A stretch of 64,000 bases of DNA, from NCBI GenBank assembly GCA_963678705.1, contig OY783218.1, forward strand, positions 12,472,152-12,536,151, in the 5' to 3' direction. The notes beneath the pieces are model-generated. The model did not search any database, had not been told where the DNA came from, and saw nothing but the letters and a program-made list of their open reading frames with translations. The stretch comes from Panorpa germanica. Its lineage: Eukaryota; Arthropoda; Insecta; Mecoptera; Panorpidae. Of this stretch, positions 1 to 11,522 are shown one piece after another. The position numbers and the translations under genes are program-made. The stretch's first letter is position 1. The number at the start of each line of letters is the position of its first letter.

Positions 1-2786
1 ATCACGGAAGAGCTCCAGTTTATTTCGCGGAATCCATTAACGCAGATATGCAATTTTTGGGGTTAAAATGCAGTAACTACTTATTATTTTTATCAGGATT
101 TTGTCGAGACAATATAATAGAAGCCATGGGCGAATATACACTTCCTGAGTAAGTATCACCGACGACCTCCTATAATGTTGGCAGTATTTATCGATACAGC
201 AATCTCGTATTAATCTGTCGGTCACTTTAACATTATGTCAATTGATTTCAAATGTGTATCCGTGTTTTTATTTACTTCAACGAAACAGAGAAATCTTCTT
301 TTTAAAGTAATAATATTAAGTTGAACGAAAGTAAAATGCTCGCCGGAGAAAGTGCCCGGGTTAGTTTGTTGATCCACCTCCTGGTCTGACTGTTTATGAC
401 GATGACGTAGTCTTTCCAAAGAATATCTTCTGTTACTTGCATTGCATGCTGACATGTGCGTACCAATTTACAATGAAATTGTGTAAAAATGTAATAACCA
501 ATTCCGAAATTATTACGTCAAGAAGAGGATGTATTTATTATATATTACCAGAAAATAAGGAAACATTGAAGTTCGCTAGCGAATTAATATAAGCAAGGCA
601 ACCTAATATAATCAGAACTCAGTATATCGCCATCCGCACCGAAAATTAGTATCAAACTACAGATTTTTCCACGCGGCTTTTAAATAAGTAGAGTGCATTT
701 ATGGATGCATTTATAAGATTAAAAATTCATTACCTACAAATCGAACTGCCAAATTTGCAGGACGGATTACATTTCTAATTGTTTCAATACAAACTATAAA
801 ATGTATTAAAATAGCCGGAGTTTCTTGAAAAACAATAATTAAATGAGACACAATGCCGAATTAGTCTATGAAAGAGACATCTAAAGCATTTTTTTGAACA
901 ATTTTTTTTTGACAATCTAAATACATTGGAGTATTTGCAAATATAACTAGCACCCAATATCTATATCTGAATTTGATACAAATTTATCTAGATACAAAAT
1001 GTTACTACCTTCAAAACTAATATATTTTTATATAAACGGCATATTTTATATCATGAATATTTTAATGAGATAAAAATAACCCTCTGTTTTCGTTCTATAT
1101 TTTAAATTCAAACATTACAACTTCATTAACTACATATATTTATGCGTTGAAGGTAAAAGTTCTTAACAAAAACACTGTCAAGTTATTAAAACATGAACTT
1201 TAATTTATACCTCGATGATATTTGTAATTACCTTTTTTAAAGGTTTCATAATTTAAAACTATTAATTAATGAAATAATCACGATAATTATCATAAACAAA
1301 ATTTAGTATACGTTCGGTAAATCGATTGGTAATAAAATTTATAATTATTGATGATAGCTTTAATGCATCGACAAATCTACACTTAATGTGCATCTAAAAG
1401 CAACAAGAAATATTTTACTATTAATTTAAAAATTTAACTACTAACATCGTTAAGTAATTATCTGAAAAACTTATTTCTGAAGTTAGGTTAATCTTATGTG
1501 GACAAACTGAGTACAATCGAGTATGAAATTTTGAGCTGAATCACTTTTAAATTCGAGAAAGAAATAGTAAGCCCGTTTCTATCTTATATTTCTGTTAAAT
1601 TTAGATTTTTAATCGTTTTTGTTAATAAATATTTAATTCTGCGAAATATTTAACTTTCTGTATGTTAATAGAATGCATAAATCACTTTCAAATAAATGTG
1701 TTCAACTTTTTGGAACTGACACTAATATATTTGCATATTTTCGATTAAGATTTTTTTTATATATTTGTTTATTGCATTGTAATGCATTTTTAAAATCAGT
1801 CATACAACTGGGAGCGAATTTTTCTTATTCCAAATGACTATTTTAACTAACTCAAGACCAATTAAATTCTATCTAATCATGATTAATTTTTCGAGCACTC
1901 TATGCTATAGATTCTAGAAGACCTCCTATGAATGTTTTCTCTATTTATAGTGTTTAACCGACGTTATAGTCACCAGCCAGATCAGTTAAAACTAGAGAGT
2001 TGACTACAGAATCCCAAAGTAGTAAATTACAATATTAAAAAATTAAAATAATACTAATAATAAAAAATATTAGCACATTTGTAAATTCATAAAATTTCTT
2101 AAGAAGACTTCAAGGTTTAAACACATTTACAATAACTATAAAATAAGACCCCTTTAGATTAAATATTAATACGTTTTTTATGTTACGCAACATTCATGTT
2201 TTGGGGAGGGGATATCAAGTGTACTGCACATTTAAATTAATTATCATATTTAAAATATTATGGTTAACAGTGTAAGAAAAGTGTTATGTTATTTGCTAAA
2301 TAAAAACAAAGAGTATCTTGTAAACAGTTAAAGTTTCAAGGTAGGCATGTCTCATACGAGTACATTCTATTTTATAAAGTAATTATTCACTAGCTACAAA
2401 CTTTGGTACTAAATGGTAAAAAATATAATTTAAGGTCATGGTAAAAATAACTTAGCAATAAATAAAACAATCTTTAGTATATAATAAACAAAACACTTAA
2501 CTACTCGTAATTTAGAAAAAATAAACCAATGTTGTGGTAAAAATAACTACAATGATATGTAGTCCACATAAAAAATGTTACATATTATGGACATTTATAT
2601 AAAATCTAAAGTTATATTTACGTTGTGTATTACAAACTAGGAAAAACTTCTATTAAAGATTTTAATTCAATACATTCATTCACTTTTATTTGTTTCAGTG
2701 CCAAAGGAGTCTACTATCTAAGAACAAACACTCAAAGTCCGTATGCATTGGGATTGGAAGGAATATACTATAATGCGACAGCTTAA
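1..2786 (+). CDS. Secreted lipase (pancreatic lipase family), 3' part only
   Basis: Last two coding exons, 3-148 (the first two bases finish a preceding codon) and 2699-2786, stop TAA at 2784. The join gives 77 residues. The first residue is a His that aligns with the catalytic His of the complete paralogue at 5165-9646 (there CDH, here xDH, where 'at' fits an Asp codon). Then come [14 protein letters not shown], a QFWG...C segment, MGEYTLPD at the splice and [18 protein letters not shown], the usual end of the single-domain insect lipases without a PLAT domain. The intron (149-2698, donor GTAAGT, acceptor TTTCAG) is phase 2 and sits exactly where intron 4 of the downstream gene sits (SHE/ARG versus LPD/AKG). 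The tail ends ...YYNATA, unlike the basic tail of the neighbour. The Ser nucleophile and acid lie to the left of the window. Family assignment is firm. Substrate cannot be told from this piece. Confidence 0.93.
222..455 (-). other. Unassigned open frame inside the upstream lipase intron
   Basis: A 77-codon open frame opposite to the lipase. It is richer in G+C at its start (420-455) and its first 45 residues are polar ([18 protein letters not shown]), which looks more protein-like than neighbouring chance frames. I recognise no domain. There is no clear splice context and the C-terminal third is AT-rich. It could be a relic of a mobile element or a chance frame. Confidence 0.15.
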
Positions 2787-5091
2787 AAGGTGGTGAATTT
2801 CTAATATGTACCATTGATTCATTATCAATAATTGAATAATCAAAATAATAATAATACAATTTATAATTGATTAAATATTATTTTTTTAATATTTTGCGTC
2901 AGACAACTTGCCAACTTCCAACGCTGCTAAATATTTTCTCATAAAAACATTATTGTGTTTGAATAGCGCGGTGAAAAACTCGATCTTTTTCTCGATATAT
3001 AATGTATAAAAAAAATAAGCGGATCCTTAACATCCTTGCAGAAATTGCTTATGTGTCAACCTAGAATAATTTTATTTTGAATTTCTTAAATAGATAAAAC
3101 TTTTATTTTTTTCTTAGCATAAGTTGTATTTGCATCTTTGTTGGCTAAGATATATCAGCATTAGTTCACCATATCAGTTATGGATATCTATATATACTTA
3201 TTATAGAAAACTGACATTGTACGATGCCCTGATTTTCAACAAACACAAGGACATCTGCAAAAACTTGATAGTTCAAGGAATCTGACACTATACTGAAAAT
3301 GATTATACTTAAATGTAATAGTGGTATAATTAAATCTATATAAATCTTAATAATACAGAAAAATATATAATATTCATATTTTACTAATACCTTACCCAAA
3401 ACTATAACTACAACTAAAAACACAAATAAACACGGCTTTGGGCGTTGAAACGTAATAATTTATTCAACCGAACCGAATTACATAGTTTCAGATTCAAGTA
3501 CTTCTTAAATAACCTTGAAATATTAGGAAATAATTTATTATAGTTTCAACATCTCTACACATTTGCATAACTTAATAATACATACTATAAATATATTTAA
3601 AAGGTGAATCAACCAGTTAGCCTAGAAAATTTTAAATATTATCCTAAAGTCTATGCGAAAAAAATGTTTAATTGAGGTTTTCAAATTAGGGTAATAATTC
3701 ACGAATTAATTTCTTTCAATTTTATTGATAGTAGAAGGATGAATATAATTATTACAGGTTTCCAAAATTTAAGAAAGTTACCTTTCATACCACTCTTCAA
3801 TTAATTTTTTTTAAATATTATTTAGAAAAATTTAAGACCTACATTACGCAATAATTTCCACAACAAAACAGATACCGTCTTAAAGGTAAGAGCGTAATAA
3901 TTTCTTTCGTTTATCTTGATATCTATAACTTCTACAAAAATGTTATAAATTTTTTTTATGTAGATAATTATATTCTATACAACTTTTATTTACATCTTAT
4001 TGTCGCAACTTTTATAGTAAAAACGTTAAAAGAATTAAAAAAATGTTTAATGTCTTATGATATTTTTGTTAATAACAATTTTAATATAAAAGTATAGTAA
4101 GTTTGTTATACTTAAGATAAAGATAAATAATTACACACTTATCGGGCTTCTACCCCAAAAATTCATATTTAAATACCTGTTTGATAATAAATAAATTACT
4201 TCATACCCAATTCTTATACGATTCGATGTATTTCACTGACAGAAATTATCAAATCATCATTCACTGTGATTACTCACAAATATCTGGTTTTCAAGCAAGC
4301 TGTGTTAATGGGCAAGTACTCCTTAAATGGTCACATCCATAATTAACATACATACTCATACTACAGATTGTTATGTAGCACATTAAGTGAAAATAGGAAC
4401 TAAAATATACTAGTAAATATAAAAAAATCTAAATATTATTTAACTAAAAAACTAATTTATGTTTATATAAGTTCGGTAGTGTAATACAAAGCTATATTAT
4501 TAACTAACGACCGATATGTAATCTTACTTGATATAAATAAGTAATTTTCCAACGATCATACTTTTTGTTGAAGAAAAAATGAAGACTTAATTCAATTTCA
4601 TTCCAATTATATTATGGTTATATCTCAGTGAACAAGCGATAGGAGCGGGGATGGAAAAAAATCAAAAGTATAATCTCAGCTATCATCGTACTCTTGAATG
4701 CATTGACACACTGTGCTAGCAGACGACCATCACCAAGGTGGGTCTCCAAGTATTCATTCGGAACAAGCCAAGCCAGGCACAAGCAACTCTCACTTGCATG
4801 CTTGTCTACATATAACAAGTCACACTCAGATGAGACAAACACGCAAGAAATTCGTTCCACAAAAAACACCGGTTATTCGAAAGAAAAATAAGTAAACATT
4901 AGACTACTCTACAAAATAATAATAAAAAAGGAAAAGTGTTAATCAATTAGAAATTATTAAATTATACTTTAAAATGTTATACAATCATTTCAATTATTAG
5001 GAATGAGAATTATTGAAAGCGAATGCTTTTTTCAGTGAATTAATATCAATGTTTTATTATTTAAGAGTTATTAACAGTGTATGTTTATAGT
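2787..5091. other. Intergenic DNA between the two lipase genes
   Basis: About 2.3 kb, very AT-rich. No canonical AATAAA stands close behind the stop at 2786; an ATTAAA variant near 2870 could serve. The only more balanced stretch is about 4640-4870, where open frames on both strands overlap (4694-4891 + and 4618-4869 -). Neither encodes a domain I recognise. Nothing else is supported here. Confidence 0.5.
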
Positions 5092-5130
5092 TATATATAT
5101 AGAATAATATCAAGTTCATTAACGCAGTGT
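5092..5130 (+). promoter_or_regulatory. Putative core promoter of the complete lipase gene
   Basis: A TATATATA run at 5092-5101 is followed 32-34 bases later by GCAGTGT with the A at 5126, a weak match to the arthropod initiator. That would leave a leader of about 39 bases before the ATG at 5165. Spacing fits a TATA/initiator promoter, but the region is AT-rich so a chance match is possible. Confidence 0.4.
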
Positions 5131-5164
5131 CTAGTTAAGTTACTTTCATTTACAATTGGTCAAA

Positions 5165-8100
5165 ATGAGAACAAGAGATTGTTTATTAATAGCTGGTTAT
5201 TTGGTAATTATTGGAATACAAATTGCACGTGAGTATTACATTCTTTACTTTAGTATTAATTTTATATTATTGTACATAACATTTATGTAGTAGATATATT
5301 GAATTTGGTTCAATCAACTTTCTTGCTTAAATAAATATAAATATACATTTGTTTTTATTGATTACATTTTTCTTGGGTTAGAAAAATGCATTTCTGGCAG
5401 TAGCAATAACGTCAATTCTCTCTAGTGATAATTCTTTACGAAAATAATTAATAATATAATCAGTTTAACCGCAAAACACACAAGTATATCCTTACTATGA
5501 AAACTCTACTCTCTTTGATCACTTTGTTTTTAAAACTTAAATTATATTGGGTGAAGAAAAGAATAAAATACAATAGACTTTTAAACAACCTTTAAAACCT
5601 ATGCCCTTCTCTACGAAGTGCAGAAGGGCATACAAAATAGTTAGTTATGATCCCATAGATCTTTTACTCTAAATAATGTATAACACATTATTTAGATTAA
5701 GAAACATATGCAGCTATCAATCAATCAATCGATCAATTATACGGAATCCCTAAATTTATTTGAAAATGATAGAAACAAGGAACCCGTAGCTCTCAAATAA
5801 ATTTATGTAATTTGAAAGTAAAAAAGGAATGCATTTTTATGTTTTAAAAAAGAATCTTATATAAACTTTTTAATAGATTAATTTAATTTAAACAAATACT
5901 TTCACCGAATTATTGATATTAAGCTTACAACTTGATAAAACAAAACAAGAATTTGATTTACCAACAAAACAACAACAGAACTTCAAAAAAAAAAGTAAAA
6001 TTTCTGTCAGTCTAGATTAATATCTTATAAATTTCTGTACCGAGAAAAACTATTAATGACTGCAGCGAATAAGAACTATAGGCAAGAGATAGGCCACACT
6101 TATAGTATGGAAAAGAATTATGAATTATATATTTACAAATGTAACTAATTTAATTATAATCGTTAACAACCCGGAACATATCAACTTTGACGACTGCAGC
6201 TGACATACTTGTTGAACATTAGATATAATTACAATGCATTATTTTGCACATTAATATATGACAAAAAGGATAATATTGTTGACAAGTAACTCTGATCAGT
6301 ATGCTAAGATTATAAAAGCAATAGAATTTAAGAAATAAATAAAACTCACCTATATGTCTTTAATGTTGTTATCCAGATGGTAAACTATTTCACGACACTA
6401 ACCAAATGTGGTATTTATTTGAAGAATAAATCAATAGTTTAATAGCTGTAATCACTTACACTTTACCTTAATGAACAAAATTATACAGCACGAGTAATTT
6501 GGTTATAATTAGATATGTTTGTTTTCACATACTTCTTAATGTTATGTTTTAATTTATCATGTATACACTATACAAAACTATTATGTCTATTTACGCAAAT
6601 AAGAAGACAATAATGTATAAATGTAACAGGTAATAAATAAGTTTATAACACCGTGTACCGGTATAACCTAAAAATGTACACTAAACATTCTGCACACACT
6701 GAACCAAATTGTTTCGACCGCACGTAAATAACAACACAATTAAATTTGTTACACTAATGAAACATATCACTAATCAACTGTTCCTAATGTTATAATTAAT
6801 ATTTAAATATTATTTTAATTATTATTATGCATCTTGACGTGACAGTACAACACTACGTATGATGCAATACTCCCGAATGCTTTGTGCAATGACTTCCGAC
6901 ATCCGGTCGTAATGACAGTAGAGTGCATTCAGATGATCATCGCTAGAATTAAATTAATTTTTGCAAAGTGTATTTATTATTTATTTATTTAAATATCTTT
7001 TTCAAAACATTGTTTTCTTAAATATTTTCTCTCTAACAATGATATATATTTACGATTCTATAAAAAAGTAGAAATGATGGTTTACATTGCGTGTATCTAT
7101 TGTATTGCCACACATTTTAGGAAGCATGTGCTTGTGTACATGATGGTAATAACAGTAATTGATTGTTCTTGTTTACAATTTCATTACATTTACCTTACTT
7201 TTGTAATATTTAGTATTATCTGAGCATAATAATAATTGTTAGATTTTATTAGTTCTTGTACAAGATATATCGTACTAGTAGCTGTCTTTTTGAAATCAGT
7301 GAAAGTTATTTGTATCAGTCTAGTAAATGTATGAGAATCTATACATGTGTATATTATTAATATATTCATATTATAATGTAATTATCATGTACACAGTTCG
7401 TGCGAAGTTTAGGTATTATTGTATTAGGCTCTTGCGTTATTTGGAGAAATAGTTTTTACATATTCTACACTGTGAATAACATGTTTGAATATATTATGAT
7501 AAATTTAAAGAAACATTATTTTGCATCAATGGTTTATGCCAGTGGAACTAGAGCCTCGGCTGTAATCCTTGATAAAATTATTGTCCATTATAAACAAGTA
7601 GCGTCTTGCGTAGTATTTGGTAATAAATAAATAGCAGGTAACTTTAATGGGTTGCTTAATGCACAGCAAAACAGGTAATAATTTATGAGGAATTACCTAA
7701 TTGTGAAGGAAAGACCTTGTCAAACATTTTAGCTAGTTAAAGCGTTCTGTAAACACATCCGCCGTACGCGGAATGATAAAACTGCAAGTAATTGGTAATG
7801 TGATGATATCCACGGGTGAAAATGGCGATGACAATATTAAAATTTATTTATTTAATGTAATTTTAGTAATAAAAATGTAGAAACTTTCTAGACATTTAAG
7901 AAAAGAATCATATATCATTATTTCTTTGAAGGTCTTACATAATATAATGACCATTAATTGAGGAAACAGCGGCATCGATTACAAATGTATTCCAACTTTT
8001 TTTCTTCCTCTCTTCTTTCCTATCTTCCTGTGCTATACTGTGCCTGCTTTTCTCTACTCTTTCCAAAGCATCTTCTTCCAGCATTTTTAACCTTCTTTTA

Positions 8101-9646
8101 TTTTACAGATTGCCAAAGAAAGGGAGCCGCAAAAAACCAAATAGAAACCGAAAATAAACCAGAAGGAAGCGTATACAATAGTTCATCATGTCTGGAACCG
8201 CCATTTACTTGTCCCCATCCAAAGATAAACATGTATCTGTACACCCGACGCACGCAAGACAACCCTGACTTGATCAACGTCCTGGATAACGACTCTTTAT
8301 ACAAATCCCATTTCAATCCCAATCATCCCGTTAAGTTGGTCATCCATGGCTTTGGAGGAGGAAGAAATCTTTCCCCAAGTACCGATATGAGGAAAGCTTA
8401 TTTTGCAAAAGGAGATTACAATATATTTATAGTAGATTATGGAAGAGCTGTGAAGCAACCTTGTCTTAGCCAAATGGAATGGGCGCCTAGATTTGGAGGA
8501 CAATGTATAGCACAATTAGTGCTGTATCTGCAGAATCATCCCAGAGGAGTTCCTCCGGAGAATTTACATCTAATTGGATACAGTGTAGGCGCCCATATCG
8601 CTGGATTAGTAGCGAATTATCTTCCTGTAGGAAAACTTGGAAGAATTACAGGTCAGGAAGAATTATTTGTGTTTTTACATTCTTGCTAGCTTATAAGCTA
8701 TCTAACTCATCATTGCATCTATCTATCTCTCTCTTTATTCATCCCTTAACAGTAGAATCTATTTCTTACACCCATAGTAGGTATTGGGAAATTCCTTTTC
8801 ACCATCTTAAGTTTAAAAAAGATTTACAAAGTTTGAATTACACAAGACGATAGGATCATGATTTTGTTTAGGACTAACGGAGGGTCATATAATAATGTTT
8901 ATGACGAGACGAGGTTTACTTTACTGTATTTAGTATGAAAAGAGGAGGTAATAACTACAAGTTTGAGAATACCCTCTTTCTCTTCTCGAAATTTCTGCTA
9001 TCCAAATAAACACATATAAAAATTATTATTTGCAGGGTTGGATCCAACTATATTCTTCTACAGAGGTCAAAATAATTCCCGGGACTTGGACCCAAGTGAC
9101 GCACATTTCGTTGACGTTATCCACACTGGTGCTGGCATCCTGGGTCAGTGGGGACCTAACGGACATGCAGATTTCTATGTTAACGGCGGAACTAGTCAAC
9201 CAGGATGTGCCAGTAGTACAATACTGCGTAAGAAGACAGTACAGAACAACACAAGACGATATTTTTAAATTTACTAATAATATTTATTTTAGAAACCTTG
9301 GCTTGTGATCACACGAAAGTGACGCCGTACTTTATCGAATCTATTAACAGTAGAAAAGGATTTTGGGCAGGTCCTTGTGCTAATTTAATATCTTATTTGA
9401 TTGGATGGTGTGAGCCTAAAGATGATGAGTTTGTGTTAATGGGAGAGCATCTTTCGCATGAGTAAGATAACCATAATTCTAATAATTAATTAGAAACTGC
9501 ATGACAACTACCATAATTAAATGATATTTCGTTACAGAGCTCGAGGAATTTATTATGTAACTACAAACGGGAAGCAGCCATTTGCGCAGGGTTTCCCAGG
9601 AAAGGGGCGGTCACGTCGTCAGCGCTCCTGGTTTTGGAATCGATGA
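5165..9646 (+). CDS. Secreted lipase / phospholipase A1-like enzyme, complete
   Basis: Five coding exons: 5165-5228, 8109-8651, 9036-9227, 9293-9461, 9538-9646, all GT-AG, with introns of 2880, 384, 65 and 76 bases. Together they give 358 residues. Residues 1-21 are a hydrophobic signal peptide (CLLIAGYLVIIGIQIA), so the product should be secreted. The alpha/beta-hydrolase core shows the oxyanion strand VIHGFGGG (about 99-106), the nucleophile elbow GYSVGAH with Ser180, the acid in GLDPT (Asp205) and the catalytic His273 in ACDH. There is no PLAT domain, as usual in insect members. The lid between Cys260 and Cys271 has only 10 residues, much shorter than in classical pancreatic triglyceride lipase; in this family short lids go with phospholipase A1 activity, so that activity is inferred. 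Residues 344-358 form a basic tail with RSRRQR. The start is chosen because the first exon encodes a signal peptide and joins exon 2 in frame (phase 1). It lies downstream of a paralogue in the same direction. Confidence 0.95.
5600..5695. repeat. Two adjacent perfect hairpins in lipase intron 1
   Basis: First hairpin: 5600-5610 pairs with 5622-5632 (11 bp, ATGCCCTTCT against AGAAGGGCAT plus one pair, 11-base loop). Second: 5669-5679 pairs with 5685-5695 (11 bp, CTAAATAATGT against ACATTATTTAG, 5-base loop). A short TCAA-type tandem (about 5716-5733) follows. No role can be assigned from sequence. Confidence 0.75.
7978..8108 (+). promoter_or_regulatory. Extended polypyrimidine tract before lipase exon 2
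   Basis: About 110 bases of C/T-rich sequence (runs such as CTTCCTCTCTTCTTTCC) lead to the acceptor TTTTACAG at 8101-8108. It closes the 2.9-kb first intron. The open frame that runs through it into exon 2 is intronic read-through, not coding. Confidence 0.6.
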
Positions 9647-9842
9647 AGAGAGCCATTATTTAGTTGTAAAATCTATTGCGTAAAGATTTAATGAATTTTA
9701 ATTGTATATATTTATTGTATTGTTAGGGAAAGTTAATTTTTAGGAAATATTATTATTATTTTGTTTATATTATTGTTATTTAATGAATTTCTTAATATTA
9801 TATGTTAATTATAATTAAATATATATTAAAGGTTTGTTTTAA

Positions 9843-9848
9843 AATAAA
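9843..9848 (+). terminator. Poly(A) signal of the complete lipase gene
   Basis: AATAAA, 197 bases after the TGA at 9644, with a further overlapping AATAAATA context. It is the best candidate for 3' end processing of the lipase transcript. Confidence 0.5.
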
Positions 9849-9869
9849 TAAATATTCGTAATGAATTTA

Positions 9870-11178
9870 TGAATAATGTTTAAATGAATTTCTACTCTTA
9901 GTAATATTCTTTACACTAAACATTAATGTACTGTTACATAATATTTACATATTAGATATGTTTTAAAGGTAGTTTTATCTAAATGTTGTACAACTATGTA
10001 TAAATTATAAAATTGCAAAAGCGAGACCTAGCAATATATAATCGAAAAGGGTCTTATTTTATAGCTATTTTTAATGCATTTAATCCTTAAAAGATGCGAG
10101 ATTATAATGCAAAAGGGTCATAAAGGGTTGTGTAATAGGTAAAATCGTTCACATTAAAGGTACCTTTTAGAAGAGAGCCAGTAAGTTTGCCTGTCATAAT
10201 AACATAAGAATAAAGAATCTTCAACCAACAGAGAAAAAGACAGTAAAAAATACGAGTAAAATTAGTTATTAAAAAATAAAAATACCTGTATTTCTTAATT
10301 CCAGTTTCTTCTTTTAATTATTTGTGTTCTTCTACAAGTAAGTGAGGGGGAGATATTCTTCTTTATAACATTAAGGCAAATTTATGTATTTGTAGATCCT
10401 ACAAAAAAGAAATAGTAAATATTTAACATGTATAACACTGTATTAACTGCAAAGATTGTGGAAATGGATCAGCATCGGAAATAAATAAATAATGAGAAAT
10501 TTTAAACACAATTTTTTGTAAAGTTTCCAACATTCATATAATATATTTTTTAAATAAATTTGACATAATTTTACAAAAGATATTTTGAAAAATTAATTAC
10601 TAAAACGAAAATATTTACTTAAAATTTTCTTAACAAGGTGAAATAAAAACATCTATTTGTAAGTTGAATTAAACTACTAAAATACCCTGAAATTAAATAA
10701 CAATCAATTGCAGTAGCTTCAAAATATTATGTATTTACCCAATAAACATATTTTTTACATTAAAACGTGTATGTTACGTAATTTTATACATTTATTGAGT
10801 ATAGTACATTTTTTAAATATTTTAGTTTTAAAAATATCTGCTACAAGCGCTAGTGCCGCTGTATTAGAGGTTAATTCTAATACACTAATAGCTTAAAGCA
10901 GACATTTTAGAAAGTCTCGTCGTTTTTGTTTTAATTAATTTCATTGAAGCTAATGTAATTAACAAGTACACGTATGCTGCAGTAGATAAGACAGTTTACT
11001 TCTCAGTATTTACCGCTCGTTAGTTCATTTATTTTAATTTGATATATTTTACAATGTAGGAGGGTTTCTATGGGTATATTATTGTTTTCTTTGTTTGCTT
11101 TATACATGTGATGCGTTGAAGGAATGAAATGAAATTGTGATTATTACGATCTTGGCTACTATGTCGCCACCTTCTGAT
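9870..11178. other. Intergenic AT-rich DNA
   Basis: No gene or named element supported. A 9-bp stem (TGTATTAGA / TCTAATACA, 7-base loop) lies near 10868-10894 next to a short GC-richer patch. Confidence 0.5.
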
Positions 11179-11522
11179 AATGGGCTTGTGAATCATGTCT
11201 TAATTTCTATAACCTCAGAACCTCAAATTTCCAATTATTTTTCCTCGCTATATTTTAGGAGATATTGACAACTAAAATAGTCATTTTTTTCATTAATTAT
11301 TAAATGTAACGTAACGTCCGCGTAATTAACGTAGCGACATGTTACGTCATAAATATGGCCGACATCTGTAACGCTAAAACTAGAATTCAAAATTATAATT
11401 GCTATATCTCCGTCAACATTTAGATATTTAATAAAATAAAAACGCCAATATACATTTATTAACATTATTTTCAATCAATAATTGAAAAATCAACCCTTAA
11501 AAAATGAGTTCACAAGCCTATT
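11179..11522. mobile_element. Small inverted-repeat element (MITE-like), copy 1
   Basis: About 344 bp bounded by AATGGGCTTGTGAA at 11179-11192 and its inverse TTCACAAGCCTATT at 11509-11522, one mismatch in 14. There is no open frame of note. Its right end (about 45 bases) is similar to a sequence at 35280-35325, which supports a dispersed family. A clear target-site duplication was not identified. Confidence 0.5.

Noticed and set aside
7958..8689. 243-codon open frame across the start of lipase exon 2
   Set aside because: Its first 50 codons are the polypyrimidine tract and acceptor of intron 1 and its last codons read into intron 2. The frame matches exon 2 only between 8109 and 8651.
8503..8853. 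116-codon frame overlapping lipase exon 2
   Set aside because: A frame-shifted shadow of the conserved lipase exon running into the intron.
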